A stretch of 64,000 nt of DNA from Enoplolaimus lenunculus (taxonomy: Eukaryota; Nematoda; Enoplea; Enoplida; Thoracostomopsidae), in contig JASANG010000607.1 of assembly GCA_030248215.1 (NCBI GenBank), forward strand, positions 1 through 64,000, in the 5' to 3' direction. Positions 1 to 10,900 of the stretch are shown here, piece after piece. Every line of letters starts with the position of its first letter. Within the stretch, counting starts at the first letter, position 1. Below the pieces are notes generated by a model, which saw only the letters and a list, made by a program, of their open reading frames with translations, was not told the DNA's origin and did not search any database. The position numbers and the translations under genes are program-made.

Positions 1-84
1 GAGTTTCAAACGTACCCGTGTGAAAATAGTAAACTAAACTGCTGGTACTTTTCGGTATATCCACTCCATCTGGCGTTTGCACAA

Positions 85-835
85 AGACGGTTGGATTCTT
101 GAAAATTGTGCCATATTTGAGGTTTAAATTACCTCTCTTAGTCATTCCACGACCAAATTTGTATTTTCGGAAAATTTGATTTTTAAGGTGGCTCATCCCA
201 AGATTCATTTTTGGAACCCAAAAATTTTTCTGTTAAAACGTTCGTCAAATTACATACCATTCGACGCAGCTTGTGCAGCTGAGTCCAGTTGTGTTAAATT
301 TTTATAGTTACACCTCTGGTTAACAAGTTGTGGTTTAATAACTGATTTGGCACCGTCCCAAATAATTGGTAACAAATCAGTTATTTGTCCATAATTCGTT
401 AGCCAGACGTTTGATTGCAGAAAATTTAACATTGTTTGACTCAGCTCCAACAGCTGCGTCTAATGCTATACATAATTTGTCTCCCTTTTAACAAAAAATT
501 TAAGGTCCAAATCGGGTATCATACCTTAGTTCCTTAAAAAATCAAATTTTTCAAATATACAAATTTGAGCGTGGAATAACCAGCGGAGGTTATGAGAATA
601 TCGGCCCATTTTACTTTAAGTGGCGTCCAGGTTTCTGGTAGGTGTATAAAAGAGTAGGTGTCGATTCTAGATTACTTTTTTTGGCTTAGCCTGAGGCTTA
701 GGGACTCATTTTTGCAACGCTAACGCTTAGGCTTGGGCTTAGGAATGCGCGTAATCTACTGTTACGCCCCGTAAAGTAGCATTGGCCAGAAGATCAAATA
801 TGCAAAAATTTTCAAAATCCAACCATCTTTGGGCG
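85..835. mobile_element. Long foldback DNA element, interrupted by a family B MITE
   Basis: The left arm (about 85-275) and right arm (about 455-602 plus 788-835) are inverted copies. Shared landmarks include GGTTGGAT, ATTCCACG.CCAAATTTGTA, AAAATTTGATTTTTAAGG, and an inner arm with GCAGCTGAGTC. The right arm is split by a family B MITE at 603-787. An uninterrupted copy of the right arm near 23285-23345 shows the empty site. Long open frames on the minus strand here are arm sequence, not genes. Confidence 0.7.
603..787. mobile_element. Family B MITE (TTAGGC-bearing)
   Basis: It starts GGCCCATTTTACTTTA and ends AAAGTAGCATTGGCC. The flanks AGAATATC and AGAAGATC form an 8-bp target duplication with one mismatch. 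The internal sequence is GCTTAGGCTTAGG. It is inserted in the right arm of the foldback element. Confidence 0.85.
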
Positions 836-1955
836 AAACTTTTCTTGCACCGAACGGCAATTTATGTTGCTTGAAGACACAAATGAGAAGAGAATTTTAT
901 TCTAAGGATTAACGAAAGATATTAAGTAACTAAAGCTTGCATTGCAAACCATAAGCACAAAGTATACATAATTTCAAAGCGATACTTTCAATATATGTAG
1001 ACTGCAAACGCAAGTTCCTAACTTGGGCCCATATTTTTTGCTTGCCTCAGGCATAGGCTTAGGCTCAGGAATATGCTTATACTACTGTTGCGGTCCTGTT
1101 CTATAAATTGGTACTAACTTGTCTTTATGTGTTTTGTAAAACATTAAATATTAATAACAAAATTCGCAAGGCGACAGTCGGGCAAATTACAAATAAAATG
1201 TGCCAAATTTCGAACCTCACCCTTTTCAAGTTGGTAAACAATGGCGATAGTTGCTACACACATTTGAGATTATGAGAGCACTTAGTTCACCGTATGTGGC
1301 TGGTTCAATCCCACCACCAAAAGTGGATTAAACATATATGAACAAGAGTATGCAACTGGGTACATTTTACGTACAAAAATCGACCACCCAGCTCCGATCG
1401 ACACCCGACGATGCCAATCGACGCCAGTCGGCACCGAACGGCATTTAAACCGAAAAAGTATACCATCATACTTTTTAGCAATTCTTATCATTTTACTTTA
1501 AAATCTTCACCTGCTGTGTACATATTTGTATATGAATATTGCCAACTTCCAGAGACATCCACCCCCTCCCCCCCAGAAATGGGGTGGGGTAAGCCGAAAA
1601 TGCAACGCACGCTGGTACATTTTATGACATGAAAATTTAGGTAAGTTGCATACTAATTCAGGCTTAGAAATATGCTTATAATACTGTTCCGTCCCTGTTG
1701 TTTACATTGGCCCTAACTGGTAATAATTGCTATATCTGCAGAAGATGTTACACAAACATTTTTTAAGCCATAACTTTTGAACTACACGTCCACGTCCTGC
1801 AGCCATGAAAATGGTCCCGTTGTACTCAGCTCGTCGGCGCCTTTAATGTAAGCTTTACCTGTCCGATATTTACGGGAGTTCGTACGTTTGTCAACTATAG
1901 CTAAACAAATATTTAGACTAAACGAATTGCATAATGGGCTCATAAGTTGAAACTT

Positions 1956-4900
1956 CTAACTGTAAGCGTTCACCAGTTCCATCAGCGTACCTGAAACACC
2001 GATATTAAAATTGTTCACGGCTTATTTCTGACCCTGCAAAAACTGTGAGTTAAATTGACTCTCCCCGAAATAGGCTTTCCGGACTACACAAACTGAGTGA
2101 AACTCGACTCTGCCAGAGTCAAATACGACTTACCCAAATCGCTCAATGAGTCTAATTTGACTATGGCGGAGTCGAATTTAACTCAATTTGTGTAGTCTGA
2201 AAAAGCCTATTTCAGAGAGTATCTACATCTGTCAATGTTCCCATGCTGTAAGGTTAATGGCACAAATAAGGTCGCAAATAATAGCCTACCTGTAGGTATA
2301 GAGCAAGATCTAATGCGTCATCCATTTTATCGTGTGCCCGCCGTGTGGAAAATTGACGCAACCATTTCCAAGTACGGTTTTGAAAAACGCGTCAGGAAGG
2401 AAATTTAATTTGAAAAAATTGGTCTAGTGGGAAATTGAGACAATTTACAAACCGTACTAGTAAATTGAAATGATATTTTGAGTGTCGATTTCCCAATAGG
2501 GAATTTAAATAGGACAGCAGTAGGAAATTGAGACATTTTTAAAACTTAAATAGGAAATTGATAAGCTAAATTTGCTGTCAAAAAGGAAATTGAAAAGTCA
2601 CCAAAACTGCAGTGGGAAATGGGCACCCAAATTTCAGTTTCAATTTCCCTCACGGTAGTTGAAAATCAGCAGGGCAGTGGGAAATTGAAAAAATCATAAA
2701 AGCGGAAACACTGCGGTAGGTACATGACCTTTGACCTCCAATTTCAACGGTTTAATATACCTGTTAAAATGTATTATACGTTTATATTTTCTTTCTATCT
2801 GCATATTCATGTTTATGTATATGTGATGATTTGACATAGCCATGAGCCAGAGATGCGTGCAGTTTACAACTGAATTTATTCTAAATATTCGATTTTGAAT
2901 GGGGTAAATATTGCATACGTAATGTTAGGCATAAACCAGGCCTTGAATAGGGGCAGATTAAAAGCTGATTCAAATAGACTACGTTCGTTCTGACATGTAC
3001 AAAGAGCTAGAAACCAGGATAAGACGCCGTTTAGGGTGGTAGATTGCCGTATTTAATGAATTGAGTTAACAAAACTGCCGTTAAAGTAGCTTTCAGAGCT
3101 GATAGTACGTTGTTCTCGAGAGAACAACTGAACCTGTTTTTACATCGTTGCGTTGTAGCTGGTATTATACTTTTTTTGATACGAATCACAATTGATGTAC
3201 TTTGATCGAAGACTTGGGGTATCGCTGTACTTTTTGAATTTGATTTTACACAGCCCGGTGTTACACATTTGAGCAGTCCAGGCCATTCTTCTGCTCTGGT
3301 CTTTGCGATGGACTAAGTATATTCAAAACGGACTCCGACAGGGTCTCTCCCACAGAACGCCGAAAACAGTTTTACAGTACTTCGTTATAAATTAAAAATC
3401 TGCCAAGAATGGATTGCTTAGTGTGGGGGTTTGGCGCTGGGGGCAACAGCCTACCATCCATGCTTATTTTTAATCACTACCAAAATACGGCGAGACAATC
3501 GCAAAGCAAACAATACAACATATACAACAATTATTTCAAGCTAAGGTTCAGGCGGCCAATGTAAAGAACAGGTGCGGAACAGTATTGTAAGCATATTCAT
3601 AAGCCTAAGCTTAAGCCTAAGCCTAAGCGTAAAGAATGAGTTTATTTCTAAGCCTAAGTCTAAGTCTAAGCAAAGCAAAAAATAGTCTAACACTTAAGTT
3701 TTACTCTATTGCAGTCGCACAGAAAAACGTTCCGCCACTGATCTTTACATGAGCCGGTTCAGGCTTAGGCTTTAGACAGACAATAATGCTTAAAGTCAAC
3801 TCACAGTCGTATAAGTAACGTTTTGTAAGACAATCTTGTGTAATTTCTGCAACGCCCATCGTTAACCATGGCATAAAATCGTGTGTTATTTCTGAAACCA
3901 GCATATTTTAATTGTTCAATTAATCAACGCTGATTCAACGTATTTTTGAAAATTTTGAATCAGGTTTAGCCAGGGCAGGAGCAGCTACACCCCATATCCC
4001 CTGTATGGGGAGGCGCACACCCCTAAATGGGCTCCAGCCCTAACCGGTTGAAACAAAAACCGTTAAGTTATAAAATGCGTATGGTTTCTCGCTCGCTTCG
4101 CTCGCGGGGTTGGACGGCCCCATCCTAGAATTTGGGTGGAGTCTTCACCCCTGCCTGCTCCGGCACTGGGTTTAGCAAGCGTCACAGAATAGTGGGCAGA
4201 CAACAATTTGTTGCATATGAAATGCTTCAAGTTTCTTCGAATTCCTGTCGCATTCAAACCGTATATGTAATAAACTTACAAAATACACTCGAGTTTAAAA
4301 AATATTCTTAACTTTACAGGTTTAGGTTTTACGCTTATGCTTAGGTTTAGGCAAACTCGTTTGAAAAATTTGGCATTTTTTGGAACCGTTTAATCCTTGC
4401 TGGTACATAAGCCGTGAACGTCGCTTTGAAGCCAGTTTAGCTGGCCAAATCCGTAATTACTTACCGTTCATGTGATTTCGTTTTGTTTTATCGAATACTT
4501 CTTGTCGCATATTTCTTAAAAATAAAATAAATATAAAACAGATAAAAACAGCAAAAATGCGATAGCAATAAAGTTTCAAAAATACGAAATGATTTTTGAC
4601 ACCAAATACACTGGCTCATGTATAGAACAGGGTCGGATCGGTTTCCGGAGGGACTATAATAGAGTCAGTTTAAGCTTTAGACTAATTTTTTGCTTAGGCT
4701 TAGGCTTAGGCTTAGGAATATGCTTATACGGCTGTTCCGGCCCTGTTCTATACATGGGCAAATACACTCATTATTTTGAATGCCGTCCGTTTCCGTTTTC
4801 GTTATTTTGGAAGTCCAAATGCATCCTGGTTATGGCGGATGCAGGGGGGGGGTCCAAGGGTCCGGACCCACCCCCTGCTCATAAAACTGGAAATAATATG

Positions 4901-7900
4901 AGAAGCTTAGTGCACTATATAGTAAATGCAGATATAGCAATTATATGTTCGATCATGGCATTGAGTTATCATCTATGTAACCTACCTACATAAGTAGAGC
5001 TTATAAATTGAAATGTATTTTTCAACTTGTGTTAAACCCCCTTTCACGATCTACCCGGATCGACCCCTTCTATTATTTCTGCATACGCCGCTGGTTTTCC
5101 GTAAAGTTTGCAAGTTACATTTATTCTTTGGCCCATATTTACTCTTATTGGGTCGAGGTTCAAATATGTCACTTTAATTTTATCTTAAAATTGACCCATG
5201 TAGGAATCAGTATTGTTCCGTTGTTCCGCGGGGCTGTAATAAAGTTAAACTTTAGATCAGTTTATTTGTTTAGGCTTAGGTATATGCTGTATCTTTACGC
5301 TTACGTTTAGGAATATGCTGATACTACTGTTACGGCCTTATTGTTTACACCAGCCGGCTACTTTATGATTGGTTTAATGCGTCATCCATTTTATCGTGTA
5401 CCCGCCTTGTACAAAATTGAATCAACCAATTCCCAAGTACGGTTTTGAAAAACGCTTCAAGAAGGAAATTTAATTTGAAAAAAATTGGTTTAGTGGGAAA
5501 TTGAGACAATTTACAAATCGTACTAGTAAATTGAGCTGATATTTTGGGTGTCAATTTCCCAATAGGGAATTGATCAAATTATCTTATCAATTAAACTACG
5601 TGAGTTTCAAAAATCGATAGTTGCGGGAACTTGAAACAGTTTTGAAATTCAATTTCGTTTTTGAAGCGTTTTTCAAAACCGTACTTGCAAATTGGTTGCG
5701 TTAATTTTCAACACGGCTGACGCGCACGATAAATTGGATGACGCATAAATTTCGGAATTCCAAAAATTTTGCACGAATTCAAGTCAATCCAGATTGAAAG
5801 TTTAAACCAAAAATCATATTTAAAGTCGTATTTTTGCAAATTGAAAAAAAAATTCAATTGTTGTATACCTGACATGCTGATAATCACAGTGACTGAGGAG
5901 TTCAATATTATTCATTGCTGACGGAATTATAGATTGCACTGTTTCGTATGCAAAAGATCGCATTGCAAACTGCAATTTTTCTTCTTCGATCAGACGAGAT
6001 TCGTGTAAAACTCGATTCTAAAACGTGTGAGTAAATTGAAAACTTCAAATTAAGCATTTCATATCAAGTATGTCATGGGTAACTACTTGTCGTCGTAACA
6101 CGTCAGAGCGCCCCTCGGGTCGAGCGTCCAGTTCCGGCCCATGTATAGAACATAGCCTGAACAGTAGCATAAACTTATTCCTAAGCCTAAGCCTACGCCT
6201 AAGCCTAAGCGTATGGATGAACCTATTCCTAAGCACTAAGCTAAGCCTAAGCCTAAGCAAACAATTAGTCTAAAGCTTAAACTGTCTCTATTATATCCCC
6301 TCCGGAAACCGGCCCTGTTCTATACATGGTCCCAAGTTCCTACAGCTGAGTGGTCATTATAAACGCGTTCTTTCCAAGATACTGCTGTTCAAATCCAAGC
6401 TTGAAACGGTATAAGAGAAGAAATAGAAAATATTCATGTGAGAAAGGGTTATAAGTTTAAAATTAATCAGTATGACAAGTTACAGGAATAATTTTTTATG
6501 CCCCAAGTTCCAACTGGGTCCTGTCCCGTCCAGTCAGATGACTAACGTTTTTTGAGTAAACCAAATTTAATCGCTGTTACAAAATACGACGAAATTTTGT
6601 CTTTTCGAATGCAACAGACACTTTCTAGCATATAAGGGGGCCCAGCCACCCCCCCCCCCCCCGTTTGAAGGAAATCTGACAATCAGATTGTACCAATCTA
6701 AATGTTATAAAAAGGTTGTGTACCCCGGATATAAGAGACTTCTTCTCCGGTCGCGGCAACTCTCTTATATCCGGTTTACACTGCGCTTAAAATCTAATTT
6801 AAACCGTGTTGTGTACGGAATTTTAAACTTTTTTAGCTTAAATTGGACAAAATGTTTGAAAATTTTGCAAATAATAAAAATCAGCTTATAGAAGCGAAAG
6901 TGTCTCTCATTTTTTAGTTACCTCGTAGGAATAGAAAGTTTTAACTTTTTCAGGATTCTTTGGTACGGATCGCCTCGATTTAGTTTACGGCGGTCTCCAG
7001 GTGGGTCCGAGGAGCATAGACCGTGAATCCATGAACCACGAAACGGTTTTTGACAGCTTCACAAGGATTTAAGGATGCTCAAATTACGTCTAGTTTCTCG
7101 ATCGCTCCGCTTGCGAAATTTTCGTTGTTTCATATTTGGCCGAGCGCTAAAGGCAAATCTGAGGGATTCAGGGATCGAATCTTCGTTTCGAAACTACACA
7201 AAAGTTACAGTTTTCATTGCGACATAGCTTTAAACCTCAACATTTACTGCCTTTGCTGATAGCCGAGACCCTAACATGTCCGTAGCCAAAGGGGACCCAT
7301 GGAGGGCTCAGCCACCTGGAAAAATTTTGGCCACCCTAGAACATTTTCAACCTTGCTTGTAAGAGAACGAAAACAAATGTATGCAACTCCTGAAATATTT
7401 TTTGCCTCACCTCCCTAGCAAGGTGAGCTGGCTACGTGTCTTGGACCCTTACTTGTTTAAAATCGCGTCTACACGCTTGATATAATTTAAGACTTTTCAT
7501 AGAAAATTTAGAAATAGTATTTTTAGACATTTTTTGGTTTTACAACCCTAAAATTACGCATTTAGGAACTTTTTTAAATTCTTCGATATGCAGAAATATC
7601 GAATTTTTGGTGGATTAATTTTTTAATTTCAAAAATTTTCAACCAAAAAATTTCAATTTTTGTTTACTTTTTGTTTGCGATCTGTTTGAAGTTGTTTGAA
7701 GCGAAAGTTTGCTTGTCGAGACGACGAGACACCGACGGAATCTTCAAATGGCTAAAAAGTACAACAAAATTATTGCAAATCCAGACCACGGCAGTACACA
7801 ACGATAAGTATAGAGGGGATATATCTCTTTCCGAAATTTCTGAAAAGACAAGCGGCGTCGTACGGGTAACGGACGGTGTCGTACGGGTGACTGGCCTTGA

Positions 7901-10900
7901 AATTTGCTAAAAAATACCAAACCATTGCAAGGTTATTGCTTTGAAATGAGTATTGTAAAGCTAAAATGTCTTAAAATCTCGTTTGTGCCCCACTTTTATT
8001 CGATCCCTTACGAGCAGAGCAAAGCTCTGGCCTCTTAAGTGAGCGAGTGAGAGATCGTTGGAGCCTGCCTGCCTGAATGGTTTGGTTTGGCGTTTCAAGG
8101 GCGTACTTGGAAACGCATTTCTGATTTTTGTGTAGGAAATTTGAGCCGTTTATATTCTTAAAAGGGTACATAAATATCGAATTTTAAAGATATTTTAGGT
8201 TGACCTCAAGCTCACCCCAACCTAAGCTACGTCTTGAACGTATCATAGGTTGTAAAATTAGGGTATTGGGTTTAGAATTAGGTCCCTATGTTGGAGTCGG
8301 TTTCCATAGCAAAACTCTATGCTTTATTTCAGACATATTTGTCTTATTTTTCTGAAATATTTTTCTTAATCGTTTATAAAACAAAGTCTTAAATTTAAGA
8401 CATTTAAGTGTAAAAAATATTAGACCAAAATATCTGCAAAATTTAAGAAATAAAAATCGTTAATTCAAGACATATATGTCTGGAGTCTGTATCACGACAT
8501 AATTGTCTTAATTTTCAGACATTTCTTGAATACAAGACAATTTATTTTGTGTGCAAGTCCAGGGTAGGGGAGTATACCAAAGCCAACAACTTTAGTGGTT
8601 TCTGAATTGGGGGGGTTAGAACCTAAGACCTCTCATCAGGCTGTACGCGCCTGCATGTTGAGTGAGTTGCGAGATTAAGCGAAGGCATATCACTCACCTT
8701 GATTCGAGAAATTTCAAACTTTCTCAATTCGTCAAGCTCTGAGCTTCGTTGGCCCCAAGACTCGATGGCAGAATCGTCCGATAGCAGGTCTGTGCTTAAT
8801 TGAAGCGTTGTCTGAAACAAACAGCGTCTAAGTTAAAACTTGAAAATCATTGTGCGTGCAATATTGTACAATTTAGTACGGTATTACGACAATTCGTTGC
8901 TCGACAACTCGTAGATTGACAAGTTATATTCTGAAAACTCGTTTTTTTCAGCAATTTGTCATCAATCATTTTGGATTAGAATTTAGGTTTAGGTTTACGC
9001 TTATGCTTCAGGATGCTTTCGGGCGACAAGCATTCAAAGAAAGATAAATATACGGTTCTTAATCTTGTTCGCCAAGTCCGAGAAGCAGTCTTGGAAAAGT
9101 TTTACCTTTCTATTCCTTGGGAGTTACGCTAAAGTTTCCGGCGGCTGTAACAGGGGGTAGGCTCTTTCCGCCCACCCATCCGTCTGCCGAACTGGTAGTT
9201 GAGTCAGTGTTCGTCGTTAGTAAAAATACAAGACCTATCATCAACTGGTGATCTTATTTTGAACCCAATTAAAAATAGAAGAATATCACTTCAGGCAGTA
9301 AATATCCGAATTTCGTTTGATCTCTGTTCCGCGTTGCCATCCACGATTCAGTATCCGGTCTTTCTTTGTCGACTTCCCTAGCGGAACCGGATGTCAGTTG
9401 CATCAGGTCGTTCGATTGAATTCCGGTATCGTCCAGGAAATCCGAAAGTTGACTTGGATCGACTATTTCTGAAGAATGTGATCTTCGCAATCTTCCTGTC
9501 AGTTGAAAGTCACCGGAACTCATATCCGGTCGGCGTGATAGATGTTTGAGACCGGAAATACACAAAGAAATGTGTTATAAAACTGACAAAGATCTTGATG
9601 CAATGCACATTGTGTTGTATGCTAACTGGCAGCATACGGGTCGAAATATAGTAGACCATAGAAGCCGTTGGAGAGGTAGACTGCCTGGTGCAGTGGTAGA
9701 GCGCTTGCCTCGGAATCCTTAGGTCGCCAGTTCCAAACCACCCGTAACCCGATTTTCCAGCTGCTTAGGTTAAAAACGTCTGAAGTCCCAGTTTCTGCTT
9801 AGATTGACAACCTACAGGTCCAGATTTTCAAACGCGTGTGTAGCACCTATCTCTAGTAGGTAAAGATGTTTTCGTCAAAGTTGACTGCTACACCTGCAAC
9901 AGATTTTGTTTGTAAGCCGAGTCAACCAAACACGAATAATATTCTTAATTTTGAAGGTCAGCACTCATTGGTTCAAAGGTTCAAAAGTTACAAGTTTTAT
10001 AACCAACTGATGATAGATGCTACACACATTTGAGAATTGTGAGCCCTATTGGGCAATCAGGTCAACGACGCTTGGTGGTTCTCTAAGTTCCACTGTTCAT
10101 TACCGATGACCCCTGCCTGTATGATCCAGCGAGCCCCCTTGACTAAATTTAACCCTTTCTCACGTGAATATTTTCAATTTCATATGAGATGTATTTTCAA
10201 GGTAAGATTCGATCCCCAGTCTCACGGTTGGGAAGCGTTTACGACGACCACTTAGCTATAGGAGCATGACGCTCGAGCCCGAGTAGGCTCTCACGTCTTG
10301 TGGAGATTTTTCACTGCGCATATATGTTATTAATGTTAAACACTGCTCACAGTCTGTGTATTGCTCGTACATTATTGTATTTAGTTGCTCACAGTGTACT
10401 CGATGAGTGAAAGGATTAAACATTTTAAATTTTTAATTTTAACATTTCGTTATTCTCAAAACCAGTAACCTGAGCAATGACTACGTCACTGACAACCAGG
10501 TTTTTTTTGCTTTTACTGTATTTTGACTTGACAACATTTCCATATTCACCGCCACGCATTCGTTGTTCGATGCGATCACGTAAATCTTGCAAATTAATTT
10601 TGTCGCTTGTTCGTTCTTCGGCCAGTTCTGCATGCAACGCGTCCTAAAATATTTAAAATTTATTAATTTCAAAAACCAGAAAAAAAACAATTTTAAAAAT
10701 ATATTTCGGATATTTGAAAACACTCAAACGCTGCCGAAGAAAAGTGTTTCTGTATGGTTGAACCTGGAAAACTGGTCGTTTTTAATTGGTTAATTTCCAA
10801 GTCGGCATTTGCACCAAAAATAACTTCGTATTTGATAATTTTTGAAATATTTGTGCTTCTCATGATCTTCCCAGATTGTTCAACTTCTAAATATCAATTT

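Noticed and set aside
250-450. 66-codon minus-strand ORF, and an open frame over 1-229
   Set aside because: Both lie in the inverted arms of the foldback element; matching arm sequence occurs in the opposite orientation at 455-835.
9685-9760. Functional tRNA gene
   Set aside because: A good A-box is present, but the B-box is weak and no acceptor or anticodon stem can be closed; treated as a SINE head.
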